A stretch of DNA of 52,377 bases, from positions 1-52,377 of the forward strand of contig JAFRJA010000152.1 of NCBI GenBank assembly GCA_017432545.1. The letters run 5' to 3'. The notes beneath the pieces are model-generated. The model saw only the letters and a program-made list of their open reading frames with translations, was not told the origin of the DNA and did not search any database. Shown here one piece after another: positions 1 through 8,515 of this stretch. The stretch comes from Erysipelotrichaceae bacterium (GTDB lineage: Bacteria; Bacillota_I; Bacilli_A; Erysipelotrichales; Erysipelotrichaceae). A program made the translations under genes and the position numbers. Numbering within the stretch: position 1 is the first letter of the stretch; each line of letters begins with the position of its first letter.

Positions 1-73
1 AGCTCAAAGCGATGATGAAAGACCCGAAAAGGAAAAGAAAGTAGATCTTACACTGTTTAAGACAAGGTCCTGA
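1..73 (+). CDS. C-terminal end of an unidentified protein (partial)
   Basis: A reading frame open from the window edge (first full codon at 2) ends in TGA at 71-73. The 23 visible residues are very charged, with a run of Glu/Lys, and finish with VDLTLF then KTRS. The VDLTLF piece resembles the C-terminal sliding-clamp-binding peptides (QLxLF type) of Y-family polymerases and other replication or repair proteins, but its first position is not Gln. This is a weak hint only. The frame could also be chance. Confidence 0.35.
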   Translation, partial: AQSDDERPEKEKKVDLTLFKTRS

Positions 74-282
74 TCTCCGTATCAAAAAAAGCTTTTCATA
101 TACACAAAATCTGTCGATATCCGTACTCTTAAAAAAAATGAATGCCGTCAGAAGACAGCGGTCATATACATAACAATCATTTATATGCATGATCAGCAGA
201 GAAATCAGACTTTTTAGATCACGCTTCAGAATGATGCGTAATTACTAGTGATATAATAAGGGGTGAAAAGGGGTAAAAGATA
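74..282. other. Intergenic region ahead of the SIS operon
   Basis: No gene is visible here. It is AT-rich and contains imperfect inverted repeats around 163-195 (ATATACAT...ATGCATG) of unknown meaning. It ends in the promoter and ribosome-binding region of the SIS operon, where a short direct repeat (AAGGGGTGA / AAGGGGTAA) spans 258-277. Confidence 0.4.
249..257 (+). promoter_or_regulatory. Extended -10 promoter of the SIS operon
   Basis: TGaTATAAT at 249-257 is a perfect extended -10 element. No good -35 is seen 17 bp upstream. The start site would be near 264, just before the AAGGGG ribosome-binding sequence at 268-273. Confidence 0.6.
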
Positions 283-1002
283 ATGGATATAAAAAAACAG
301 TATTTTGACCTCATTAAGCAGAGAATTGATGATGCATACGCAAAAGAGAATGCACAGATCAAGGAAGTAGCTGATCTTTTCGCGAATTGTATGGATAATC
401 TGGGGGTCGTACAGCTTTTTGGTGTGCGCCATGGGGAAGAATTCGTCAATGAACTAAATTACAGGGCAGGCGGTATTGCGATCTTCCACGGTTTGAAACC
501 GAAAGATCTGGTCTTAATGAAGATGATTGATCAGAAGGATATCGATTCAGGTGCGATCTATAATGATCTGAGCGTGATCGATAAATTCAATGAAGCCTGT
601 GATCTTGATGATCGGGATATGTATTGTCTGGTCAGCTTCTATGGCAATGAACCGCTGGTGATCGAAATGGCTAAAAGAGCCAAGGCTAAAGGACAGAAAG
701 TCGTCGGCGTTGTAAACAAGAAGTCATATGACAGATACGGTGGGACTTTACTTGATTATTGTGATGCCTGGCTCGACATGGATGCGGATGAACCGGATAC
801 TGCTCTGGAAATTGATGGTGTAAAAGTCGGTCAGCTTAGTTCGACGGTCGCCAATGTGATCGCTCAGATGCTGACGGCAGAGGTATACAGATGGTTCGTC
901 GATCATGGCAAGCAAGCCCCGGTACTTCTTTCCGCCAATATCAAGGGTGCCGATGTCCACAACGATTCGCTGACTGATCCTTATGGAAGGAGGATACGCT
1001 GA
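283..1002 (+). CDS. Divergent SIS-fold protein, UPF0309-like, motif-degenerate
   Basis: First of three tandem paralogues of the UPF0309/phosphosugar-isomerase (SIS) type, 239 aa, cytoplasmic. Length and the C-terminal segment (PVLLSANIKGADVHND) match the family, but the phosphosugar-binding parts differ from genes two and three. FGxGHS is replaced by FGVRHG near residue 47, the SNSG turn by SFYGN near 130, and the HPSGK motif by SYDRYGG. It may be a non-catalytic partner or bind another ligand. The start has an AAGGGG ribosome-binding site 9 bp upstream. The stop overlaps the next ATG by one base, so the three genes are probably translated together. The reaction is unknown. Confidence 0.75.
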   Translation: MDIKKQYFDLIKQRIDDAYAKENAQIKEVADLFANCMDNLGVVQLFGVRHGEEFVNELNYRAGGIAIFHGLKPKDLVLMKMIDQKDIDSGAIYNDLSVIDKFNEACDLDDRDMYCLVSFYGNEPLVIEMAKRAKAKGQKVVGVVNKKSYDRYGGTLLDYCDAWLDMDADEPDTALEIDGVKVGQLSSTVANVIAQMLTAEVYRWFVDHGKQAPVLLSANIKGADVHNDSLTDPYGRRIR

Positions 1003-1730
1003 TGATAGACGCTAAAAGATTCAAAGATGAATTATGTGCACTTCTTGATCATCTTTATGAAAAAGAGGGAACTAATATCGAAGCTACCGCGCAGGCTTTT
1101 AAAGAATGCATTGAAAAAGACGGTGTCATCCATGTGTTCGGATCAGGACATTCGGTAGGTTTAGGTATCGATATCAAGGATCGTCTTGGTGCTCTGGTTC
1201 CGATCCATATCATGGAAATGACGGACTTTGTCACCAAGGGTGGTGTCAGTGTGGAAGAGTTCATGGATAAGAAAAACATCTTCGAAAGAAAACCGGGTGT
1301 CGCTTCCAAACTTTATGAACTCTATGACATCAAACCACAGGATGTTTTTGTGGTCATCTCCAATTCCGGTATCAACGGTATCGTTATCGATATCGCCGAT
1401 CTCGCGAAGAAGAATGGTCATAAAGTTGTGATCATCACTTCCATGAAACACACCTTGGCCGAAGAGCCAAGACATCCAAGTGGCAAGAAACTGTATGAGT
1501 TCGGTGATATCGTCATCGACAACTGCGGTCCGCATGGTGATGCGCTATTAGAGACTGATGGTGTTGAAAAGGTCTGTTCCGTCAGCTCCATCTGCAACAA
1601 CTGTATCGCTCAATCACTGGCGGTCAGAACCACAGAATTATTGAAGGAAGATGGTTATGAGCTTCCAGTACTCAATGGTGACAGCGAACATGATGAAGCT
1701 TTGAAGAAGAAATATGAAGGGAGAGCTTAA
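1002..1730 (+). CDS. SIS domain protein, UPF0309 family
   Basis: A 242-aa cytoplasmic phosphosugar-binding protein. It shows the canonical FGSGHS motif near residue 47, ISNSG near 120 and HPSGKKLYE near 165, then a CGPHGDALLE stretch typical of UPF0309. SIS proteins of this family are thought to isomerise or bind phosphorylated sugars; the substrate is not established. A strong GGAAGGAGG sits 8 bp before the ATG. It is translationally coupled on both sides, with one-base overlaps. The downstream NagA and MurQ genes suggest an amino-sugar phosphate substrate, which is inference from position. Confidence 0.85.
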   Translation: MIDAKRFKDELCALLDHLYEKEGTNIEATAQAFKECIEKDGVIHVFGSGHSVGLGIDIKDRLGALVPIHIMEMTDFVTKGGVSVEEFMDKKNIFERKPGVASKLYELYDIKPQDVFVVISNSGINGIVIDIADLAKKNGHKVVIITSMKHTLAEEPRHPSGKKLYEFGDIVIDNCGPHGDALLETDGVEKVCSVSSICNNCIAQSLAVRTTELLKEDGYELPVLNGDSEHDEALKKKYEGRA

Positions 1731-2449
1731 TGATATACGAATATGGTAATAAGATCGTTGAGGTCATGGAAAAGGCCGAAGAAGTAAATAAAGATACGGT
1801 AAAAATGCTGGCAGAAAAATTTGCCGAGAATATTGAAAATGATAAAGTGATCCATACTTTCGGTACCGGCCATTCCCATATGCTGGGGATCGAACTGTTC
1901 GCCCGTGCGGGCGGTTTAGGAAACGTCGATGCGATGATCGATCCTGATACTTTGACTTCTTTCGGTGCCCAAAGATCGGGAGCCATGGAGAAAGTTTCCG
2001 GTGTCTCAGATGTCATCTATGATTCTTATAATATTCAACCAGGTGACATCATGATCATTACTTCCAATTCCGGCAGAAATGCGATGCCGATCGAAATGGC
2101 GATGCGCTGCCAGAAAGAGGGTATCTATGTCATCGCGATGACCAACCTAGAACAGTCAAGGAACACGACTTCCAGACATCCAAGCGGAAAGCGCTTGTTT
2201 GAATGTGTTGACTGCGTCATCGATACCTGTGTGCCGGCAGGTGATGCCACACTTGATCTTGAAGGGATCAAGACCGGACCGGCTTCTTCGATCGTTACGA
2301 TGTTTTTAATCAATACGATCGTTTCCGAAGCGATCAAGATCGTCCTTTCTCACGGCAAGAGACCATACGTCTTCCAGTCGCAGAATGTAGACGGTTTTGA
2401 CAACGATGCGATCTACGAACACTTCAAGGGAAGAGTGAAACACTTCTAG
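1730..2449 (+). CDS. SIS domain protein, UPF0309 family
   Basis: Third member of the tandem set, 239 aa. It keeps FGTGHS near residue 47, TSNSG near 113 and RHPSGKRLFE near 150, so its phosphosugar site looks intact. It ends with FQSQNVDGFDNDAIYEHFKGR, which aligns with the SANxxGxDxHND tail of gene one. It differs enough from gene two that a second substrate or a hetero-oligomer is possible. The start overlaps the previous stop by one base. A hairpin at 2480-2500 ends the transcript. Confidence 0.85.
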   Translation: MIYEYGNKIVEVMEKAEEVNKDTVKMLAEKFAENIENDKVIHTFGTGHSHMLGIELFARAGGLGNVDAMIDPDTLTSFGAQRSGAMEKVSGVSDVIYDSYNIQPGDIMIITSNSGRNAMPIEMAMRCQKEGIYVIAMTNLEQSRNTTSRHPSGKRLFECVDCVIDTCVPAGDATLDLEGIKTGPASSIVTMFLINTIVSEAIKIVLSHGKRPYVFQSQNVDGFDNDAIYEHFKGRVKHF

Positions 2450-2479
2450 TTTTTCAACAGACAGAAATGAGTTTTTAAT

Positions 2480-2508
2480 CATCTGTTTCTATCGCAGATG
2501 GTTTTTAT
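2480..2508 (+). terminator. Intrinsic terminator after the SIS operon
   Basis: CATCTG (2480-2485) pairs with CAGATG (2495-2500), followed by GTTTTTATT. The stem is short, so termination may be partial. Confidence 0.55.
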
Positions 2509-2519
2509 TATAAAGAGAA

Positions 2520-2568
2520 GTTCTAAAAAGGTCTAAAAAAAATAAAAAAGTTCTAAAAAGGTCTAAAA
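2520..2568 (+). repeat. Helically phased TCTAAAA repeats before the AAA ATPase
   Basis: A 19-bp direct repeat occurs at 2520-2538 and 2550-2568. Each copy contains two TCTAAAA heptamers, which start at 2522, 2532, 2552 and 2562. They are spaced 10 or 20 bp apart, so all lie on one face of the helix. This looks like an array of protein-binding sites overlapping the promoter of the next gene. Confidence 0.65.
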
Positions 2569-2575
2569 TTAGGGT

Positions 2576-3622
2576 ATGAGTAATACAGAGTATAATCCAT
2601 TTTCAATCACTTTCGGTATCGAACCTCAGAATTATATTGAAAGAATCAAGGAGAGCCAGAAAATAATCTCTGAATTTTCAGCAGAAATCCCTTCCAATTG
2701 CGTTTATATAATTACCGGTCTGCGTGGTTCAGGAAAAACCGTTCTTCTTTCAACAATTGCCAATTATTTTATGGAAGATAATGATTGGATCGTTGTTGAT
2801 CCGGATCCAAAAGATAATATTCTGGAGAATGTTGCTTCGGAAATATATGAAACCGGAAAAGCAAAAAGACTGTTCACTAAAACAGAATTTAATTTTTCAT
2901 TTAAAGGTCTGACCTTTTCGATAGAAGGAAGCGAACCGGTTTCTACAGTCAATACACTTCTCAAGAAAATGCTTAATCTGATTAAAAGCCGGGGAAAAAG
3001 AGTCCTTATCACTATTGATGAAGCAGATAATTCAAAAGAAATGAAGCTTTTTATTCAGGCTTATCAATCATTGATCCGCTTGAAATATCCTGTTATGTTG
3101 CTGATGACTGGTTTGTATGATAATATTTCAAAGCTTCAGGAAGATAAATCATTGACTTTTCTATACCGTTCTCCGAAGATCTATCTGTCTCCATTAAATA
3201 TTGCTTCTATATCTTCTTCATATTCTTTCTATTTGGGTGTTTCCAATGAATTAGCGGAAAAAATGGCCAGATTGACTAAAGGCTATGCCTTCGCATATCA
3301 GGTTCTGGGCTATTTGTTTTATGAAAACAGAAAATCTAAGCTGGACGATGATTTGCTTATTAAGTTTGATAATTATATGGCTGAATATGTATATGACAAG
3401 CTGTATTCCGAACTGACTGTCAAAGAACAGGAAATCTTAAAAAGTTTTGGTTCTAATGAAGCAGTAAGGATTAAAGAACTGTGTGACAGAAGCAATTATG
3501 ACATTAAATATATCAGCGTATACAGGGACCGTCTGATCAAAAAAGGTATTATTTATTCGCCTTCGTATGGAACACTTGAATTTACTTTACCAAGATTCTG
3601 GAATTTTTTAATCTATAAATAA
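2576..3622 (+). CDS. AAA ATPase with predicted C-terminal winged helix (Orc1/Cdc6-like)
   Basis: A 348-aa P-loop ATPase with Walker A GLRGSGKT near residue 49 and Walker B VLITIDEAD near 145. A C-terminal region (from about 280) reads like a winged-helix DNA-binding domain. Such solitary AAA proteins are widespread and of unknown role in Bacillota. The gene prefers AAA, ATT, ATA and TTT codons, whereas neighbours favour ATC and AAG, so it may have been acquired separately. No Shine-Dalgarno is seen; a TAAAAT at 2564-2569 lies 6 bp before ATG, suggesting leaderless translation. It interrupts the amino-sugar gene order. Confidence 0.8.
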   Translation: MSNTEYNPFSITFGIEPQNYIERIKESQKIISEFSAEIPSNCVYIITGLRGSGKTVLLSTIANYFMEDNDWIVVDPDPKDNILENVASEIYETGKAKRLFTKTEFNFSFKGLTFSIEGSEPVSTVNTLLKKMLNLIKSRGKRVLITIDEADNSKEMKLFIQAYQSLIRLKYPVMLLMTGLYDNISKLQEDKSLTFLYRSPKIYLSPLNIASISSSYSFYLGVSNELAEKMARLTKGYAFAYQVLGYLFYENRKSKLDDDLLIKFDNYMAEYVYDKLYSELTVKEQEILKSFGSNEAVRIKELCDRSNYDIKYISVYRDRLIKKGIIYSPSYGTLEFTLPRFWNFLIYK

Positions 3623-3623
3623 T

Positions 3624-4553
3624 ATGAAACTTGCGATATTCGGTTGTGGAAAAATAGCTAACAGGATAGCTAAGTCATGTCTGCTGGTCGACAATATCGA
3701 TCTGGTCGGTTTTGGTTCCAAAGACATCAATAAGGCTAAAGCATATGCAGAAGAATATGGTTGTAGGGATTATGGTAACTATGATCACTTTCTTAACGGC
3801 GATGTCGACGCAATATATATCGCAACCTATAATAACAGCCACTATGAGCTGATCAGAGAATGTCTGAAACATCATAAAAACGTCATCTGTGAAAAGCCAA
3901 TGCTGTTTTCAGTTGAACAGACAGAAGAAGCATTTAAGCTGGCCAGAGAAAACAAGGTCCTGCTTATGGAAGCTTTGAAGTCGGTCTTTCTGCCTTCAAT
4001 AATAAAAGTGAAGAACATGATCGCTGATAAAGTGATCGGTGATACCAAGGAGATCTATGCTGCTTTCATGCGCTGTGGCAATCATCCCGATACGCATTGG
4101 ATCAATGATCCTCAAACGGGTGGCGCTTTCAAGGATCTAGGCTCATATTGTGTGGGAACGATAAATTTTCTTCTGGATCGAAAGGGAAAGATCGCTTCGG
4201 TCGAAGATGATCGGACTGATTCAAGTGCCGATACGATCTGTCATGCCTTGCTTGATTATGATGGCATTATCGGAAAGGTATCAGTATCAAACAGACTTGA
4301 CGGCAATACCAAACTGGCTGTTAAGGGAAGTAACGGCTGTATTGAAATTGAGAACTTCTGGAAGAACGGTAAGGGCTATTATGAATGTGACGGCAAGAGA
4401 TATGAAATAAACGAAGAACTGATCTCGGATTTCTATTATGAGTTAAAGCATTTTGCGGATCTCGTTGACAGAAAGATCAAGGAGTCTCCGATCATGAATG
4501 AAGAAGCATCAGTAGACATAATAAGGATAACGGACTGGAGGAACAATCAATGA
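3624..4553 (+). CDS. Gfo/Idh/MocA family oxidoreductase
   Basis: A 309-aa NAD(P)-dependent dehydrogenase of the glucose-fructose oxidoreductase/inositol dehydrogenase family. The N-terminal Rossmann motif is FGCGKIANRIA (residues 5-15). The family catalytic EKP motif occurs as VICEKPM near residue 90, and the substrate-domain GGAFKDLGSY stretch is near 165. These enzymes oxidise or reduce hydroxyl groups of sugars or cyclitols. It begins one base after the AAA ATPase stop with no clear ribosome-binding site. It overlaps nagA by 4 bp (ATGA), so its substrate is probably an N-acetylated amino sugar; that is inference. Confidence 0.85.
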   Translation: MKLAIFGCGKIANRIAKSCLLVDNIDLVGFGSKDINKAKAYAEEYGCRDYGNYDHFLNGDVDAIYIATYNNSHYELIRECLKHHKNVICEKPMLFSVEQTEEAFKLARENKVLLMEALKSVFLPSIIKVKNMIADKVIGDTKEIYAAFMRCGNHPDTHWINDPQTGGAFKDLGSYCVGTINFLLDRKGKIASVEDDRTDSSADTICHALLDYDGIIGKVSVSNRLDGNTKLAVKGSNGCIEIENFWKNGKGYYECDGKRYEINEELISDFYYELKHFADLVDRKIKESPIMNEEASVDIIRITDWRNNQ

Positions 4554-5707
4554 TCATTCAGAGTAAGAAGGTCTATTATGAAGAGAAGTTACAGCCGAAG
4601 CAGATCGAGATCAAAGATGATAAGATCATCGGTGTCTGTCCATATGGCTTATTCAAAGCCGATAAGGACTACAAAGATCTGATCATCATGCCCGGACTTT
4701 GTGATGTGCACAACCACGGCTATAACGGCGGCGAATCTAATACCGCTACCAGAAAATGGCTGAAGGAATGGACAAACTATCTTCCGAGTGAAGGTGTGAC
4801 CAGTACATTAGCCTCGATATCTTCTTTCCCAAAAGAGGGCTTGCTGAAAGCTTTGAAGAATATCGGGGAGTTTATCGATAAGGATAATAAAAAAGGGACC
4901 CATATCCTGGGTGTCTATGAAGAAGGACCATTCATCTGTTCCGGGAAAGAAAGAGGAGCCCAGAATCTGGCTTTTCAGATCATTCCCGATCGCAAGGTCA
5001 TCGATGAATTCAATAACGCCTGCAATGGACATCTGATCTATGTCATGATCGCTCCGGAGATGCTGGATGGCAACTATGATGTGATCGATTACTGTGTCAA
5101 GAAAGGCATGAAGGTATCCTTGGGACATACCGGTGCCTCATTTGAGATCTGCAAGAAAGCGATCGAACACGGAGCCATATCTTTCACTCATACCTATAAT
5201 GGGATGAAAGGATTGCACCATCGTGAACCGGGTGTGGTTGGGGCTGCGATGTATTTTGACGAGTGCTATGCGGAATGTATATGTGACGGCATTCATGTGA
5301 ATAAATATGCCGCCAATATCCTGGCCAAGACCAAGGGCAAAGATAAGCTCATTCTGATCACTGATTCAGTCAACATCAAAGGATTAAAACCAGGTATCTA
5401 CCGTTTTGATGAAAAAGATCGCACGACGACGATCACCAAGGATGGCGTGGGCTATATCACCGGTACGGATACACTGGCCGGTTCATGTCATAAACTGAAT
5501 CACATTCTGGATTTTGCGATCCATGAAGCTAAGATCGATATGGTAACGGCAATGAATGCGGTAACTGTTAATCCGATGAAGATGTTAGGGATCAATGACC
5601 GCGGTCTGATCAAGGAAAACTATAAGGCTGATCTGGCGGTATTTGATAAACGTTTCAATAATAAGGCTACATATATAGACGGAAAATTATTTGAGGGTGG
5701 TAAATAA
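4550..5707 (+). CDS. nagA: N-acetylglucosamine-6-phosphate deacetylase
   Basis: A 385-aa amidohydrolase that would remove acetate from GlcNAc-6-phosphate, giving glucosamine-6-phosphate in the cytoplasm. Visible metal and catalytic residues are the HNH of LCDVHNHGYNGG (near 55), the EEGPF motif (near 125), LGHTGAS (near 190), THTYNGMKGLHHR (near 212) and the catalytic Asp in LITDSVN (near 268). GGAGG lies 8 bp ahead of ATG. It sits directly upstream of murQ, which makes GlcNAc-6-phosphate from MurNAc-6-phosphate, so together they form a cell-wall sugar recycling unit. A second copy lies at 18383. Confidence 0.92.
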   Translation: MIIQSKKVYYEEKLQPKQIEIKDDKIIGVCPYGLFKADKDYKDLIIMPGLCDVHNHGYNGGESNTATRKWLKEWTNYLPSEGVTSTLASISSFPKEGLLKALKNIGEFIDKDNKKGTHILGVYEEGPFICSGKERGAQNLAFQIIPDRKVIDEFNNACNGHLIYVMIAPEMLDGNYDVIDYCVKKGMKVSLGHTGASFEICKKAIEHGAISFTHTYNGMKGLHHREPGVVGAAMYFDECYAECICDGIHVNKYAANILAKTKGKDKLILITDSVNIKGLKPGIYRFDEKDRTTTITKDGVGYITGTDTLAGSCHKLNHILDFAIHEAKIDMVTAMNAVTVNPMKMLGINDRGLIKENYKADLAVFDKRFNNKATYIDGKLFEGGK

Positions 5708-5708
5708 G

Positions 5709-6596
5709 ATGGTAAACATTTCAAACTTAGGTACAGAATCAATCAACGAAAAGACAAAAGATCTGGATCTGCTAAGTGTCGGCGAGATCATTTCGATCAT
5801 GAACGAAGAAGATCTTAATGTTGTAGAAGCAGTAAGAAAAGCTCTGCCCCAGATCGAAACACTGATCAAACAGACGATCAAAGCCTATAAGCAGGGCGGC
5901 AGGATCATCTATATCGGAGCCGGTACTTCCGGGCGTTTAGGTCTGATGGATGCGGTGGAAGTAGTTCCGACCTATAATTCCGACCGTTTTGTCGGTCTGA
6001 TCGCCGGGGGAGACAACGCTTTTGTCAAGGCGGTCGAAGGAGCTGAAGATTCCAAGGAACTCTGCGTAAATGATCTTAAGGATCTTGGCTTGAATGACAA
6101 GGACTTTGTGATCGGTATCGCCGCTTCAGGCAGAACGCCATATGTCATCGGCGGTCTGGATTACGCTAAGCAAGTCGGTGCCGGTACAGGCTGTCTGTGC
6201 TGCAACTTTGATACGGAGATCGCCAAACACTGTGATTATCCGATCGAACTCAGTGCCGGTCCGGAAGTTGTCACCGGATCGACAAGACTAAAATCAGGAA
6301 CCTGTCAGAAGATCGTCTTAAATATGATCTCCACGGCGACGATGATCGGGGTAGGCAAGGTCTATGGCAATCTGATGGTCGATGTCAGAGCGACCAACGA
6401 AAAGCTCGTGGAAAGATGCCGCCGGATCGTCATGGAGGCGACAAGTTGTGATCATGATAAGGCTGATGAAGTGCTAAATGAAACAGGCAATGATTGTAAG
6501 ACGGCAATTGTCATGATCCTGCTGGGAATTTCCAAAGAAGAGGCAAAAGAAAAACTCGCGCAGAGCGAGGGTATGATCAGAGAAGCACTGAAATAA
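5709..6596 (+). CDS. murQ: N-acetylmuramic acid 6-phosphate etherase
   Basis: A 295-aa SIS-fold lyase that cleaves the lactyl ether of MurNAc-6-phosphate to GlcNAc-6-phosphate and D-lactate. Family residues are visible: GAGTSGRLGLMDAVEV with the catalytic Glu near residue 77, and AVEGAEDS with the second Glu near 108. The ATG at 5709 is chosen because GAGGGTGG (5693-5700) is 8 bp upstream; an in-frame TTG at 5691 lies before that site. It starts one base after the nagA stop. No PTS transporter for MurNAc is adjacent, so the substrate may come from internal recycling. Confidence 0.93.
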   Translation: MVNISNLGTESINEKTKDLDLLSVGEIISIMNEEDLNVVEAVRKALPQIETLIKQTIKAYKQGGRIIYIGAGTSGRLGLMDAVEVVPTYNSDRFVGLIAGGDNAFVKAVEGAEDSKELCVNDLKDLGLNDKDFVIGIAASGRTPYVIGGLDYAKQVGAGTGCLCCNFDTEIAKHCDYPIELSAGPEVVTGSTRLKSGTCQKIVLNMISTATMIGVGKVYGNLMVDVRATNEKLVERCRRIVMEATSCDHDKADEVLNETGNDCKTAIVMILLGISKEEAKEKLAQSEGMIREALK

Positions 6597-6617
6597 TCAA
6601 TAATACTATCCTTTACA

Positions 6618-6646
6618 AAAAAGATCTGATTCGTTCAGATCTTTTT
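6618..6646. terminator. Bidirectional terminator between murQ and the carboxylesterase
   Basis: Perfect 12-bp stem AAAAAGATCTGA (6618-6629) / TCAGATCTTTTT (6635-6646) with a 5-nt loop. A tracts and T tracts on both sides let it serve both convergent genes. Confidence 0.85.
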
Positions 6647-6653
6647 GAGTACT

Positions 6654-8417
6654 TCAGTTTTCAAAGCCTTCCATCTTATCGATGATGGCATAGAGTTTCA
6701 GGTATTTTTCATCGATCACTTTAACTTCATTGTTTAATTCTAGTAGTGTTTTGGAATCGGAATTGATCGGCCAGTTCGGAAGATCGCTATTGTTAGGATC
6801 ACCGCTTTTGGCGAAGTTGACCCAATAAGAAGACATGATCTCAGAAAGCTTTCTGTCATCTGAATCAAAGAGTTTTGAAGAAGCAGGGATATTGTCATAG
6901 GCATAAATCTCTTCGCCAGAGTGCCATGAACCGATACGTCCATTATCTTTGGAGAAGTAATATTCATAGACCGGGATATTATTACTGACAGCCAGGCGGT
7001 TGAGACAGTAATGAGGATAATTGAAGAACAGAGTACCATAGATCTGAGCCCAGTTTTCCGCTGCTTCCTTATCCGTTGTGGCAGGATAGAGTTCCATTAC
7101 TTCAGCCGTATAATCTTTGAAGTAATATCTGAGTCTTTCCTCATAATCTTTCATGCTCGCATCATCGAACATGATGAATGGTCCGCTTTCTTTGGCGTTA
7201 TAGCCATGTAAGATAGCTTCTTCGTTGTATTCTCCTTTGCGGTAGGAAATGTAAGGATCTTCTTTTAAGGCATAGCCATCAACAGTGATGTGATGTTGAG
7301 TGGACGCTTCCTTGACCAGATCTTTCGCAGGAATGTTTCTTAATTCTTCAATTGAAGAGACGTTGTATCTTTCCTTAAGCTGTTTTCCTGACTTTAATGC
7401 CTGATCGAGCTGGCGATAGGAATGTGGTGGGATCTTGGAAGCTAAGGTCGAGCTTTCCATGATGACTTTATTGAAAATATCTTTGGCTAGTGGTGAGGTA
7501 CATAAAGCCGAAACCGCTGCGGAACCCGCCGATTCACCAGCCAGTGTGATATTATTCGGATCACCGCCGAAATTGGCGATATTTGTCTTTACCCATTCTA
7601 AAGCCTTGATCATATCCAACAGGCCGTAGTTGCCGGTCGTGTGATTCTTTGATTCATTCTGAAGTTCTTCATCGGCTAAGAAACCGAAGACACCCAGACG
7701 ATAGGCAAAGTTCACAAAGATCACGTCTTTCTTAGCCATGTTTTCACCATTATAGTCCCCATACCAGGTCTGTCCGCTTTGTAAAGATCCGCCGTGGATA
7801 TAGACGATGACCGGCAGATTTTTCTTGTCGTTATTCGGTTTCCAGATATTGAGGTAGAGTGAATCTTCGCTGACCGGTGGACGGTAATTGTCTTTTAAGG
7901 AGATCTTGTATTCATGATAGCCGATGATCTTAACTAAAGAATCATAGATCGGCAGATTTGTTTCCTGCATACTCATCGGGCTGAAATGATCGCAGATCAA
8001 AGTGCCGGGCCAGCTGTTGGGGTTCTGTGGTTCTTTCCATCGTAATTCATTTACCGGAGCTTTGGCATAGGGGATTCCCGTAAATACCGCTACGGATTCA
8101 TCTTCATTCAAGACGCCCTGGACTTTGCCATACTTTGTCTGAACAATTTCACTACTAACGGGATTATCGTTTGAAACGGCCGGTACATTTCTGATCGGTG
8201 GCCAGCTGATAAAGATAATAAAACCAAAACAGATGAGATAGCCGATAAATAAGAGAAGTGACTGATAGAACTTCAGATCTTTGAAGGTGATAAATTTGAG
8301 ATAGAGATAAGTTGTGCATAATAAAAGACACAGTATCCAGCCTAGGATCGTGTTTTTGTTTAATTCGAGGATTATAAAAGAAAAGATAAAGAGAATGATT
8401 TTAGATAGTATTTTCAT
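6654..8417 (-). CDS. Membrane-anchored type-B carboxylesterase
   Basis: A 587-aa protein. About 90 N-terminal residues form three hydrophobic helices, followed by a full carboxylesterase/lipase (COesterase) domain facing outside. Visible motifs are EDSLYLNIW, the oxyanion-hole HGGSLQSG, the nucleophile in GESAGSA near residue 296 and GSWHSGEEIYAY with the probable catalytic His. It would hydrolyse ester bonds of small lipophilic or sugar esters at the membrane. The N-terminal membrane block is unusual, because most bacterial members have only a signal peptide. The gene is divergent from the esterase operon at 8516 and shares its 98-bp control region. Confidence 0.85.
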   Translation of the reverse strand: MKILSKIILFIFSFIILELNKNTILGWILCLLLCTTYLYLKFITFKDLKFYQSLLLFIGYLICFGFIIFISWPPIRNVPAVSNDNPVSSEIVQTKYGKVQGVLNEDESVAVFTGIPYAKAPVNELRWKEPQNPNSWPGTLICDHFSPMSMQETNLPIYDSLVKIIGYHEYKISLKDNYRPPVSEDSLYLNIWKPNNDKKNLPVIVYIHGGSLQSGQTWYGDYNGENMAKKDVIFVNFAYRLGVFGFLADEELQNESKNHTTGNYGLLDMIKALEWVKTNIANFGGDPNNITLAGESAGSAAVSALCTSPLAKDIFNKVIMESSTLASKIPPHSYRQLDQALKSGKQLKERYNVSSIEELRNIPAKDLVKEASTQHHITVDGYALKEDPYISYRKGEYNEEAILHGYNAKESGPFIMFDDASMKDYEERLRYYFKDYTAEVMELYPATTDKEAAENWAQIYGTLFFNYPHYCLNRLAVSNNIPVYEYYFSKDNGRIGSWHSGEEIYAYDNIPASSKLFDSDDRKLSEIMSSYWVNFAKSGDPNNSDLPNWPINSDSKTLLELNNEVKVIDEKYLKLYAIIDKMEGFEN

Positions 8418-8486
8418 AGTATTTTATATACCTTCAGTCGATTTAAGGATAAAACAAATAATTAAAGCAGACAAGGCAAATGCTTG

Positions 8487-8500
8487 TATAATGTATACAT
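8487..8500 (+). promoter_or_regulatory. TATAAT -10 followed by a palindrome
   Basis: TATAAT at 8487-8492 precedes the esterase operon. Overlapping its end and running to the expected start site is the perfect 10-bp palindrome ATGTATACAT (8491-8500), a plausible operator. The -35 is weak (TTAAAG at 8462, 19-bp spacer). Confidence 0.5.
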
Positions 8501-8515
8501 ACAGGTAGGGGGATT

